The notes under the pieces: generated by a model | Told to the model about the DNA's origin: nothing | What the model saw: the letters and a program-made list of their open reading frames with translations, nothing else | Database searches by the model: none | Position numbers and translations under genes: made by a program | NCBI RefSeq assembly: GCF_002979975.1 | Contig: NZ_PCQD01000011.1 | Coordinates: 1-64,000, forward strand | Direction: 5' to 3' | Source: Pseudomonas sp. MYb185 | GTDB taxonomy: Bacteria; Pseudomonadota; Gammaproteobacteria; Pseudomonadales; Pseudomonadaceae | DNA: 64,000 nucleotides | Shown here: positions 47,303-57,028 of the stretch, piece by piece | Position numbering within the stretch: position 1 is the first letter of the stretch | Layout: every line of letters begins with the position of its first letter

Positions 47303-48793
47303 TCAGGAGGGGAAAGAGAACTGCGCTCCTTCCCGCACCCCGGCCGATGGCCAGCGCTGGGTCACGGTCTTGCGCTTGGTGTAGAAGCGCACCGCATCCG
47401 GGCCGTAGGCATGCAGGTCACCAAACAGCGAGCGCTTCCAGCCGCCAAAGCTGTGATAGGCCACCGGCACCGGCAGCGGTACGTTGATGCCGACCATCCC
47501 CACCAGGATGTTGTCACTGAAATAGCGTGCCGCCTCACCGTCACGGGTGAAGATGCAGGTGCCATTGCCGTACTCATGATCATCGATCAGTTGCATGGCT
47601 TCCTGCATGCTGTTGACGCGCATGACCAACAGCACCGGACCAAAGATCTCTTCCTTGTAGCAGGTCATTTCGGCGGTCACGTTGTCGATCAGCGTTCCAC
47701 CGACATAGAACCCCTTGTCATAGCCAGCCACGGTCGGTTCGCGGCCATCCACCACTATCGTTGCGCCCTGCTGTTCAGCACTGTTGATATAACCGATGAC
47801 CTTTTCCTGGTGCGCCCGGGTGATGACCGGGCCGAAGTCATTGCTCTTGTCCGAGAAGGCACCGACCTTGAGGTTCTTCATCTGTTCGGTCATCTTGCTG
47901 ATCAACGCATCTGCTGCCTCATCACCTACCGCCACAGCCACCGACAGCGCCATGCAACGCTCTCCCGATGAACCAAAGGCGGCGCCAACCAGGGCTGACA
48001 CGGCGTTATCCATATCGGCATCCGGCATTATGATGGCGTGGTTCTTGGCACCGCCCAGAGCCTGGCAGCGCTTACCATTGGCGCTCGCCGTGGTGTAGAT
48101 ATATTCAGCGATGGGCGTCGAGCCAACGAAGCTGACCGCCTGGATGCGCGCATCGGACAGCAGAACATCCACTGCCTCCTTATCGCCATTGACCACGTTG
48201 AGCACGCCCGGCGGCAGGCCGGCCTCATGCAACAGCTCAGCGATAAACAGCACCGATGATGGATTACGCTCGGACGGTTTGAGCACAAAGGTGTTACCAC
48301 ACACGATCGCCATCGGGTACATCCACAGCGGCACCATGGCCGGGAAGTTGAACGGGGTAATACCCGCCACCACGCCCAGGGGCTGGAACTCGCTCCAGGA
48401 GTCGATCGCCGGACCGGCATTCTTGCTGTACTCGCCCTTCAACAGTTCTGGCGCGCCACAGGCGTATTCGACATTCTCGATACCCCGTTGCAGCTCACCC
48501 ATGGCGTCATGGGCGATCTTGCCGTGCTCTTCGCCGATCAGGCGGCAGATCTCGTCTGCATTGCGTTCCAGCAATTCCTTGAAGCGGAACATGATCTTGG
48601 CGCGCTTGAGTGGTGGGGTGTTGCGCCAGGCGGGATACGCGGCCTGGGCCGCCGCGATAGCGGCTTCGACGGTGGTTTTACTCGCCAGCGCCAACTGCTT
48701 CGATACCTCACCCGTCGACGGGTTGAAAACGTCCTGGGTACGGCTGGCTTGTGTATCAATAGTGCCATTGATCAAATGTCCGATTGTCTTCAT
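47303..48793 (-). CDS. bauC: Malonate-semialdehyde/methylmalonate-semialdehyde dehydrogenase (CoA-acylating)
   Basis: NAD-dependent, CoA-acylating aldehyde dehydrogenase converting malonate semialdehyde to acetyl-CoA and CO2. The 496-residue protein is MmsA-like: ITPFNFPAMVPLWMYP, LKPSERNPSS, FVGSTPIAEYIY and the catalytic Cys280 in SSGERCMAL. It is downstream of bauA on the same strand (33-bp gap), so here the substrate is likely the malonate semialdehyde made by BauA; thymine would give methylmalonate semialdehyde, also accepted by this family. Confidence 0.92.
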   Translation of the reverse strand: MKTIGHLINGTIDTQASRTQDVFNPSTGEVSKQLALASKTTVEAAIAAAQAAYPAWRNTPPLKRAKIMFRFKELLERNADEICRLIGEEHGKIAHDAMGELQRGIENVEYACGAPELLKGEYSKNAGPAIDSWSEFQPLGVVAGITPFNFPAMVPLWMYPMAIVCGNTFVLKPSERNPSSVLFIAELLHEAGLPPGVLNVVNGDKEAVDVLLSDARIQAVSFVGSTPIAEYIYTTASANGKRCQALGGAKNHAIIMPDADMDNAVSALVGAAFGSSGERCMALSVAVAVGDEAADALISKMTEQMKNLKVGAFSDKSNDFGPVITRAHQEKVIGYINSAEQQGATIVVDGREPTVAGYDKGFYVGGTLIDNVTAEMTCYKEEIFGPVLLVMRVNSMQEAMQLIDDHEYGNGTCIFTRDGEAARYFSDNILVGMVGINVPLPVPVAYHSFGGWKRSLFGDLHAYGPDAVRFYTKRKTVTQRWPSAGVREGAQFSFPS

Positions 48794-48826
48794 CGTCTGT
48801 TCTCTCTGCCTGTATTGTTAGCGGTA

Positions 48827-50170
48827 TCAGTCAAGTTCGTTGATGGCGTCGCCAATGGCATTGACGACATTGTCGATCTCTTCACGTTCGACGATGAAGG
48901 GCATGCCCAATTGAATGGTGTCGCCGCCATAGCGTACGTAGAAACCTTTTTCCCAGCACTTCATGGCAATCTCGTAGGGGCGCCGCGCGGGCTCCCCTGG
49001 ATGGCTCTCTATCTGCAGAGCGCCCGCCATCCCGTAGTTGCGGATATCCGTGATGTAACGGCTGCCTTTGAGGCCATGCAGGGCATTTTCGAATACCGGG
49101 CTCATTTCCCGAACCCGATCAACCAGGCGCTCGTTCTGCAGGATATCCAGAGAGGCCAGCGCTGCGGCACAGGCCACCGGGTGGCCAGAATAGGTGTAGC
49201 CATGCGGTAATTCGATCGCATATTCCGGCCCGCCCTGCTCCATGAAGGTCTGATAGATCTCGCGCTGCACAATCACCGCGCCCATGGGCACTGCCCCGTT
49301 GGTGAGCTGCTTGGCCACGTTCATCATGTCCGGGATGACACCAAACTCTTCAGCGCCGGTATTGGAACCCACTCGCCCAAAGCCAGTGATCACCTCATCG
49401 AAGATCAGCAGAATCTCATGCTGGTCACAGATCTCCCGCAGGCGTTGCAGATAACCCACCGGCGGCGGCAATACGCCCGCCGAACCGGCCAGCGGCTCGA
49501 CAATGACCGCAGCGATATTCGAGGCATCATGCAGGGCGATCAGCTCCAGCAGATCCTCGGCCCGCTCGACACCGCGCTCAGGCATACCGCGGCTGAACAG
49601 GTTTTCCTTGAGCAGGGTGTGCGGCAGGTGGTCCGCATCGATACCCTGTCCGAACAGGGTCCGGTTGGCACCGATGCCGCCGAGGCTGATGCCGCCGAAG
49701 TTGACCCCATGGTAGCCTTTGGCCCGGCCAATCAGCTTGGTTTTTGCCGGCTTGCCCTTTTTGCGCCAATAGGCCCGGGCGATCTTCAGCGAGGTATCCG
49801 CCGCATCCGACCCGGAGTTGGTATAAAACACATGATCGAGGCCTTTCGGCGTCAGCTGGGTAATCCGCTCGGCCAGCTCGAAAGCCTTGGGATGACCAAA
49901 CTGAAAAGCGGGGGCATAGTCCAGTTCACGCAACTGCCTGGCAACCGCTTCGGCAATTTCCGGGCGGTTATGTCCGGCACCACAACACCAGAGACCGGAG
50001 AGACCGTCGAATATCCTGCGGCCATCAGCATCGATGTAATAACTGCCTTCGGCACCGACGATAATGCGCGGGTCCGCTTTGAACTGGCGGTTTGCGGAAT
50101 AGGGAAGCCAGTATGCATCAAGCTGCCCGGGGGTCAGTCCGGCATGACGCTGGGTATTGAGATCAGACAT
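48827..50170 (-). CDS. bauA: Beta-alanine--pyruvate aminotransferase
   Basis: PLP class III aminotransferase transferring the amino group of beta-alanine to pyruvate, giving malonate semialdehyde and L-alanine. The 447-residue protein aligns by eye with pseudomonad BauA: WLPYSANRQFKADPRIIVGAEG, GRAKGYHGVN, FDEVITGFGR (D258) and the Schiff-base K287 in NVAKQLTNGAVPMG. The ATG at 50170 has AAGGGTG upstream. It is transcribed with bauC and divergent from the LysR gene. Confidence 0.93.
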   Translation of the reverse strand: MSDLNTQRHAGLTPGQLDAYWLPYSANRQFKADPRIIVGAEGSYYIDADGRRIFDGLSGLWCCGAGHNRPEIAEAVARQLRELDYAPAFQFGHPKAFELAERITQLTPKGLDHVFYTNSGSDAADTSLKIARAYWRKKGKPAKTKLIGRAKGYHGVNFGGISLGGIGANRTLFGQGIDADHLPHTLLKENLFSRGMPERGVERAEDLLELIALHDASNIAAVIVEPLAGSAGVLPPPVGYLQRLREICDQHEILLIFDEVITGFGRVGSNTGAEEFGVIPDMMNVAKQLTNGAVPMGAVIVQREIYQTFMEQGGPEYAIELPHGYTYSGHPVACAAALASLDILQNERLVDRVREMSPVFENALHGLKGSRYITDIRNYGMAGALQIESHPGEPARRPYEIAMKCWEKGFYVRYGGDTIQLGMPFIVEREEIDNVVNAIGDAINELD

Positions 50171-50327
50171 AACATCACCCTTCATGTACGTTGTTCGTGC
50201 AGCCAGTCTCGCCAGTAGCAATTTAAAGTAAAACCCAAACTTACTTATCTTCATGCAATCGATTACTTAACTTACATGCCGCCCTCCGCTATCCTGCCAA
50301 ACAGCGGTTATCGAGGAAAACAACAAG

Positions 50328-51245
50328 ATGAAAGCCCGTAAGCTGGCATTGCCTGGACAAATCAGTGATACCGATCTGCGCTTGCTGCGTATTTTTCGCA
50401 AGGTGGTTGAATGCGGGGGTTTCTCCGCAGCCGAGGTCGAGCTGAATATCAGCCGAGCGGCGATCAGCATCGCCATGAATGAGCTGGAAGGCCGTCTTGC
50501 ACTGCGTCTTTGCCAACGGGGTCGTAGCGGCTTTTCCCTGACCCAGGAAGGCAGCGAGGTCTACCAGGCCACCCTGCAGATGCTGGCCGCCATCGAAGGC
50601 TTTCGCACCCACGTGAACAGCTTGCATGACCACCTGAAGGGCGAGCTCAACATCGGCATCACCGACAGCCTGGTTACCATGCCGCAGATGCTGATCACCC
50701 AGGCGCTGGGCGCGCTGAAGGACCGCGGCCCCGAGGTACAGATCAATATCCGGATGATTCCGCCCAATGATATCGAGTTGGCTGTACTGGATGGCCGTTT
50801 GCATGTGGGCATCATCCCCGCCTTGAAGTCCCTGCCGGGGTTGCAATACCGCCCGCTGTACGAAGAGGCCTCGCAGTTGTATTGCAGCTCCAGCCATCCG
50901 CTGTACCGGCATCCGCCGTCGGAGCCGGTAACGCTCAGCGGCTGGGATGCGGTCCTGCCGGCCTATGCGCAGACACCAGAAATCAAGGCACTGCACGAGC
51001 CACTCAAGGCCGCGGCATCGGCAACGGACCGCGAAGGAATCGCTTTTCTTATCCTGACCGGCCGCTATATCGGCTATCTGCCCACCCATTACGCCGAACG
51101 CTGGGTGCGCGACGAAGCCATGCAGGCAATCGACCCGTTAGCCAACCGGTACGTCACCCATTACAGTGCCATCACTCGCAAAGCCGCCCCGCCTAACCTG
51201 GTACTTGAGAGCTATCTGGAAGAGCTTGATCGATTGTCGGAATAG
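50328..51245 (+). CDS. bauR: LysR-type regulator of the bau genes
   Basis: A 305-residue LysR regulator with an N-terminal winged helix (about 14-72: TDLRLLRIFRKVVECGGFSAAEVELNISRAAIS) and a periplasmic-binding-type effector domain. Divergent from bauA with a 157-bp gap, the usual place for a LysR-controlled promoter. P. aeruginosa has a LysR regulator, BauR, in the same position; the ligand is probably beta-alanine or a related amine. Confidence 0.85.
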   Translation: MKARKLALPGQISDTDLRLLRIFRKVVECGGFSAAEVELNISRAAISIAMNELEGRLALRLCQRGRSGFSLTQEGSEVYQATLQMLAAIEGFRTHVNSLHDHLKGELNIGITDSLVTMPQMLITQALGALKDRGPEVQINIRMIPPNDIELAVLDGRLHVGIIPALKSLPGLQYRPLYEEASQLYCSSSHPLYRHPPSEPVTLSGWDAVLPAYAQTPEIKALHEPLKAAASATDREGIAFLILTGRYIGYLPTHYAERWVRDEAMQAIDPLANRYVTHYSAITRKAAPPNLVLESYLEELDRLSE

Positions 51246-51366
51246 TCCTCAGATGGCAGCGACCCAGACCAGCCAATCGCACTGGCCGCGCTCATGAAAC
51301 CGGCGAATCACGCCACTACCGGGAGCGCTCATACGCTCCAGAAAAATCCCGCCTACTAGTGGAAGA

Positions 51367-51392
51367 ATTATTTTACCTTTTGGAAAAATAAT
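51367..51392. promoter_or_regulatory. RutR-like operator 3, upstream of the permease operon
   Basis: A 26-bp near-perfect palindrome with a single mismatched pair; its core TTTTACCTTTTGGAAAAA (51371-51388) shares the pattern of the two operators at the F420 promoter. It lies directly before a TTGACC -35-like box. The match of spacing, core ACC-n-TTTGG and A/T flanks makes chance unlikely. Confidence 0.65.
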
Positions 51393-51603
51393 GCTTGACC
51401 CTCCCAAATCTTGATTGTAGGTTTGCAAACAACAGCCTCAATCGTATTGATGATGTTGTTATAAATTCTAAAAAGAAGATGGCAATAAGCGTGAAAGCAT
51501 AACCAGATGGTGCTTATATTTTTCTGACAATAGGCGCCCATTCGTTGTACTAGCATTCGACTTGAACATCTCGATGAGAGAACACTGATAAGAGGATGAA
51601 ACC

Positions 51604-51660
51604 ATGTGCAGCTACATCCCCAGGTCCCACTTGATCCCGCTTCCAGATAACCCGGCTTGA
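51604..51660 (+). CDS. Possible 18-residue leader peptide
   Basis: ATG-started ORF of 18 codons (MCSYIPRSHLIPLPDNPA) with AGAGGA eight bases upstream, followed eight bases later by hairpins. It may be a regulatory leader peptide for the permease gene, or chance. No homologue is recognised. Confidence 0.2.
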   Translation: MCSYIPRSHLIPLPDNPA

Positions 51661-51667
51661 AATAAAG

Positions 51668-51700
51668 CGAGAGCCCACAGCTCTCGGATATGGCTATCCG
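51668..51700. promoter_or_regulatory. Two overlapping hairpins in the permease leader
   Basis: Stem 1: CGAGAGC (51668-51674) with GCTCTCG (51680-51686). Stem 2: CGGATA (51685-51690) with TATCCG (51695-51700). They share two bases and so are mutually exclusive at their edges, a possible RNA switch in the 5' leader. Confidence 0.3.
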
Positions 51701-51873
51701 GGCAACATTTAATACATTCCAGTGACATACAGATAGCGTGCGCTGCTGGTGCGGCGTGCTTATTACGGCTATTTGTCGCTCGGCATGAGCCAGGAGTTTC
51801 GAGAACACAATATCCTGCATGGCGCGGGATACAGACGTGCTTAATAAAAACAATAGATTCGAGGCACAATGCA

Positions 51874-53367
51874 ATGCACACTCAAGCTGATTCACTTCAG
51901 TACGATATCGCTGCGAGCAGTAGCCCCAGCGCAGACTTGTGGAATGAAGATCTGGCTCCGGCCAGAGCAGAAGACAAGACCTGGACCTGGCAGAGCATCT
52001 CGGGGCTCTGGGTTGGCATGGTTGTCTGTGTTCCAACCTACATGATGGCCGCTGGACTGGTAGCCGAAGGCATGTCCTGGTGGCAAGCGGTCCTCACGGT
52101 TCTACTCGGCAACGTTATTGTACTGGTCCCCATGATTGCCATTGGTCACGCGGGCACCAAGCACGGCATTCCCTTCCCGGTGCTGCTGCGCTCTTCTTTC
52201 GGCACAGCGGGCGCCAAGTTGCCGGCCATGTTGCGGGGGCTGGTTGCCTGCGGCTGGTTTGGTATCCAGACCTGGGTGGGTGGCTCGGCGATTTATATTA
52301 TCGTCAACATCATGACCGACAATGCCATCGCCGGCAGCGTTATCGGTTTTCTCGGTATCGATATGGGGCAGCTGGTCTGTTTCCTGCTGTTCTGGGCCAT
52401 GCATGTGGTCTTCATCGCCTACGGCACTGAATCCATCCGCTGGCTGGAAACCTACGCCGCGCCTTTCCTGATCGCCATGGGTCTTGCCCTGCTGGGCTGG
52501 GCTTATTTCAAGGCCGGCGGTTTTGGTGAAATGCTCTCGACGCCCTCGCAATTTATTGCCGGCGGCGCCCGGGAAGGACAATTCTGGTCCGTGTTCTGGC
52601 CAGGACTGACGGCGATGGTAGGTTACTGGGCCACGCTGGCCCTCAACATTCCCGACTTCACCCGCTTTGCCCGCAGCCAGAAGGACCAGTTTATCGGCCA
52701 GGCCCTGGGGTTACCCTTGCCCATGGCACTCTTCGCCTTTATCGGCGTAGCCGTTACCTCGGCAACCGTGGTGATCTATGGCAGGGCCATCTGGGATCCC
52801 GTTGAGCTGACCAGTCAGATGGGCGGTATCGCGGTGGTCATCGCATTGATCGCCCTGATCCTGGCAACGCTGACCACCAATCTGGCTGCCAATGTCGTTG
52901 CCCCCGCTAACGGCTTTTCCAACCTCAGCCCCAGCAAGATCTCATTCAAGATGGGCGGGTACCTGACCGCAGGTATCGGTATTGCGATCATGCCATGGAA
53001 GCTGCTGGAGTCGACCAGTGCCTATATCTTCACCTGGCTGATTGGCTACTCGGCACTGCTCGGCCCGGTCGCCGGCATCATGGTTGCTGACTACTTCGTG
53101 ATTCGGAAAACCCGGCTGAATCACCATGCCCTCTTCCGCAACGACGGCGAGTACAGCTACCGCAATGGCTGGAACCCGGCAGCCCTGATCGCGCTGGTGA
53201 TAGGGGTTCTACCCAACCTGCCGGGCTTCCTGCATGTCGCCGGCTTCATCGATAGCGTGCCCGCTGTATTCCAGGAGATCTATACCTATGCCTGGTTTGT
53301 CGGCCTGGCGATTGCTGCCGGTGTCTACCTGCTGCTCATGCGCAACAGTATGCAAGCACCAGAGTGA
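51874..53367 (+). CDS. NCS1-family nucleobase/hydantoin permease
   Basis: A 497-residue inner-membrane transporter with about 12 transmembrane helices. NCS1 signatures include SLWVG-like ISGLWVGMVV, GIPFPVLLRSSFGTAGAKLPAMLRGLVACGWFGIQTWVGG and NIPDFTRFARSQKDQ. Family members import uracil, cytosine, allantoin or hydantoins with cations. GAGG precedes the ATG at 51874. It is followed 71 bp later by the dihydropyrimidinase gene, so uracil, thymine or their dihydro forms are likely cargo. Confidence 0.9.
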   Translation: MHTQADSLQYDIAASSSPSADLWNEDLAPARAEDKTWTWQSISGLWVGMVVCVPTYMMAAGLVAEGMSWWQAVLTVLLGNVIVLVPMIAIGHAGTKHGIPFPVLLRSSFGTAGAKLPAMLRGLVACGWFGIQTWVGGSAIYIIVNIMTDNAIAGSVIGFLGIDMGQLVCFLLFWAMHVVFIAYGTESIRWLETYAAPFLIAMGLALLGWAYFKAGGFGEMLSTPSQFIAGGAREGQFWSVFWPGLTAMVGYWATLALNIPDFTRFARSQKDQFIGQALGLPLPMALFAFIGVAVTSATVVIYGRAIWDPVELTSQMGGIAVVIALIALILATLTTNLAANVVAPANGFSNLSPSKISFKMGGYLTAGIGIAIMPWKLLESTSAYIFTWLIGYSALLGPVAGIMVADYFVIRKTRLNHHALFRNDGEYSYRNGWNPAALIALVIGVLPNLPGFLHVAGFIDSVPAVFQEIYTYAWFVGLAIAAGVYLLLMRNSMQAPE

Positions 53368-53426
53368 ACTCGGTTATCTATCGGGCCGGAAAGCAATTGC
53401 AAGTGCCGGCTCGCCAAGACCTGTAA

Positions 53427-54884
<1,458 letters not shown>

Positions 54885-54926
54885 CGATGCAGCGAAGCAG
54901 CCCCCTGCGCGGACGAGGAAAACACA

Positions 54927-55367
54927 GTGTGGATATATCTATGCATGGCGTTGGCGGCAGGAGCGGTCCTGCCGTTACAGGCAGGCCTGAATGCCCAGCT
55001 GGCATTGAGCGCGGGGCATGCCCTGTGGGCATCCTGCGTCTCCTTTGCAATCGGGCTACTGCTCCTGATAGTCGTATGCATGACTGTTCGCCTGCCCCGT
55101 CCTTCCTGGGACGATCTCGCCTCGGTGCCTTTCTGGCAGTGGGGCGGAGGGGTCATGGGGGCCTTTTTTGTCAGCGCAATGGTCATGCTCAGCCCACGAC
55201 TGGGCGCAGCGACCATGCTGGGGATGGTGCTGGTCGGACAAATGATTGCTGCAGCCCTGATTGATCACTTCGGTCTGGCGGGATTTACCCCACATGCACT
55301 GAGTCTCGGGCGAGTTGCCGGCATTGCGTTGCTGATTACCGGAGGCATTCTCGTCCGCCTGTATTAA
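54927..55367 (+). CDS. Small DMT-superfamily transporter (YdcZ/DUF606-like)
   Basis: A 146-residue inner-membrane protein with about five helices and the family pattern GAVLPLQAGLNAQLA, WQWGGGVMGAFFVSAMVMLSPRLGAA. It starts at GTG with GAGGAA upstream and lies 42 bp after the dihydropyrimidinase gene, so it is probably in the same operon. Substrate unknown; export or import of a pathway metabolite is a guess. Confidence 0.75.
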   Translation: MWIYLCMALAAGAVLPLQAGLNAQLALSAGHALWASCVSFAIGLLLLIVVCMTVRLPRPSWDDLASVPFWQWGGGVMGAFFVSAMVMLSPRLGAATMLGMVLVGQMIAAALIDHFGLAGFTPHALSLGRVAGIALLITGGILVRLY

Positions 55368-55430
55368 TAAGCGCGCCCAAGTATCTGAAGTCGGGCCAAG
55401 TAAAATAAAAATAATATCCTGGAGTAGAAC

Positions 55431-56237
55431 ATGAAAAAAATAACCAGCTCTTCGCTTGTGCTTATCGCCGGCGCAGTGGCTACCAGCTCTGTTTGCGCTG
55501 GCGAGCTTATCCAATGGCACACCAACAGCCTGACCTATCTCTACGGTAAGAATTACAAAGTAGACCCGCCGATCCAACAAACCTTCACCTTCGAACACGC
55601 CAGCGCCTGGAGCGTAGGCGATTTATTTCTCTTCATCGATCAGATCAACTTCAATGGCAAGGGCGCCAATGACGGCCGTGATAATCGGACCCACTATGGC
55701 GAGTTTTCCCCTCGCCTGTCGTTCGGCAAAATCAGTGGCACCAACATTGCGCTCGGTCCTGTTACCGACATACTGGTCTCGATGACCTATGAGTTTGGTA
55801 AAGGCGACACCGAAGCCTATCTGATCGGTCCTGCCATTGATCTGGCAATACCGGGATTTGACTTCTTCCAACTCAATACCTATCTGCGTAAAACCGATGG
55901 TGGCCGGCCCGGCGACAATGTCTGGCAGATAACCCCGGCCTGGAGCTATACCATCCCGATGGGCCGCTCCGACCTGGTGATTGATGGCTATATCGATTGG
56001 GTTGTGGACAACGATAAGAACAGCCGCGGCGAATATCACGCCAACGTCCATATCAATCCGCAGATCAAATATGACATGGGCAAGGCGCTGGGCTGGAGAG
56101 AGAAAGTCTATGTTGGTATCGAGTATGACTATTGGAAGAACAAATTTGGAATTAAAGATGGCGGCTATGTCAGTGAGCAATTTGTCGGAACAACTGACCA
56201 GAATACCGCCAGCCTGCTATTGAAGGCGCACTTCTAG
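55431..56237 (+). CDS. Tsx-like nucleoside-specific outer membrane channel
   Basis: A 268-residue outer-membrane beta-barrel of the Tsx/OmpK family. A signal peptide (about 1-23, ending VCAG) is followed by the family start ELIQWHTNSLTYLYGKNYKVDPPIQQTFTFEHASAW and a C-terminal phenylalanine typical of barrels. Tsx passes nucleosides. It ends the permease-dihydropyrimidinase set, giving the island an outer-membrane entry for pyrimidine nucleosides or bases. Confidence 0.88.
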   Translation: MKKITSSSLVLIAGAVATSSVCAGELIQWHTNSLTYLYGKNYKVDPPIQQTFTFEHASAWSVGDLFLFIDQINFNGKGANDGRDNRTHYGEFSPRLSFGKISGTNIALGPVTDILVSMTYEFGKGDTEAYLIGPAIDLAIPGFDFFQLNTYLRKTDGGRPGDNVWQITPAWSYTIPMGRSDLVIDGYIDWVVDNDKNSRGEYHANVHINPQIKYDMGKALGWREKVYVGIEYDYWKNKFGIKDGGYVSEQFVGTTDQNTASLLLKAHF

Positions 56238-56244
56238 ACCAATG

Positions 56245-56279
56245 AAGATGCTGGTACCCAAGCGAGGTACCAGCATCTT
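56245..56279 (+). terminator. Terminator of the permease-dht-tsx operon
   Basis: A perfect 14-bp stem (56245-56258 with 56266-56279) with a 7-base loop, 8 bp after the tsx-like stop codon. No U-tract follows, but stem length makes termination likely. It marks the right end of the island. Confidence 0.7.
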
Positions 56280-56364
56280 GCTCGCGCCAGCAACTCCCGG
56301 TAACACCTTATTGTGCGGGCCGCTACCCAGGCGGTGCATGGCAGGCTTGATCCGGCGCCACATT

Positions 56365-56377
56365 GTTATAGGATAAC
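56365..56377. promoter_or_regulatory. Zur box upstream of the zinc operon
   Basis: GTTATAGGATAAC, an exact match to the gammaproteobacterial Zur core GTTATAnnATAAC, 28 bp before the DUF2796 gene. Zur represses zinc-uptake genes when zinc is sufficient, so this operon should be induced by zinc shortage. Confidence 0.75.
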
Positions 56378-56405
56378 ATCAAATTATCTGAACAAGGATC
56401 TTCGC

Positions 56406-57008
56406 ATGCCGCGCCTCGCCCCCCTCGCTCTCGCTCTGACCGCTGTCGTCAGTCTCGCTCTGCATGCCCATGAGCCGCACGACCATGCCCACGGGTCCCA
56501 CAATGCCGCCGCCCACCAGCATGGCGTCGGCACCCTGGATATCGTCATTGACGGCCAGCAACTGCTGCTGGAACTGAGCACCCCGGCAGCTGACCTGCTC
56601 GGCTTCGAGCATGCACCGCATAACCAGACGCAACGTGATCAGCTCGACAGTCTGATGAACACGCTGCGCCAGCCGGAAAAGTTGTTTGCCCTGCCCGCTG
56701 CCGCGCAATGCAGTCTGGATTCGGCGGAGCTGCATAGTCCCCTGTTTGCCCTGCATGAACATTCAAGCGATGATGCCCATGCCCAACATGAGCATCACCA
56801 TGGGCATGATGATGAGCACCAACACGAGCATGCTGATATCACCGCGCAATACAGCTACTCCTGCATCACTCCGACACGCCTGGAGCATCTGGACGTCACC
56901 CTGTTCGATCTGTTCCCCGGCAGCGAGAAACTGATCCTGCAGGCGATCACACCGCAGGGCCAGCAGGGCGGTGAGCTGACAGTCACCGACAGACGCGTGC
57001 GCTTCTGA
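56406..57008 (+). CDS. DUF2796/ZrgA-like zinc-binding periplasmic protein
   Basis: A 200-residue exported protein: signal peptide about 1-21, then two His-rich stretches (20-39 and 117-142) that should bind zinc. The DUF2796 pattern (HQHGVGTLDIVIDGQQLLLELSTPAADLLGFEHAP) is clear. It begins a four-gene operon behind a Zur box, like the zinc-starvation operon I recall at PA4063-PA4066. A role in periplasmic zinc capture is inferred. Confidence 0.85.
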   Translation: MPRLAPLALALTAVVSLALHAHEPHDHAHGSHNAAAHQHGVGTLDIVIDGQQLLLELSTPAADLLGFEHAPHNQTQRDQLDSLMNTLRQPEKLFALPAAAQCSLDSAELHSPLFALHEHSSDDAHAQHEHHHGHDDEHQHEHADITAQYSYSCITPTRLEHLDVTLFDLFPGSEKLILQAITPQGQQGGELTVTDRRVRF

Positions 57009-57028
57009 ATACTCCAACGGAACCTCTG

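Larger units (their letters stand above)
51246..51873. other. Long leader region before the NCS1 permease
   Basis: 628 bp without a recognised protein gene. It contains the third operator (51367-51392), a possible promoter (TTGACC at 51395-51400, 17-bp spacer, weak TAGGTT), an 18-codon ORF with a ribosome-binding site (51604-51660) and two overlapping hairpins (51668-51700). The remainder is AT-richer than the coding DNA and unexplained. Confidence 0.6.

Noticed and set aside
51368-52036. 222-codon minus-strand ORF across the permease leader
   Set aside because: Composition is not protein-like, it overlaps the start of the permease and matches nothing recognised, including transposases.
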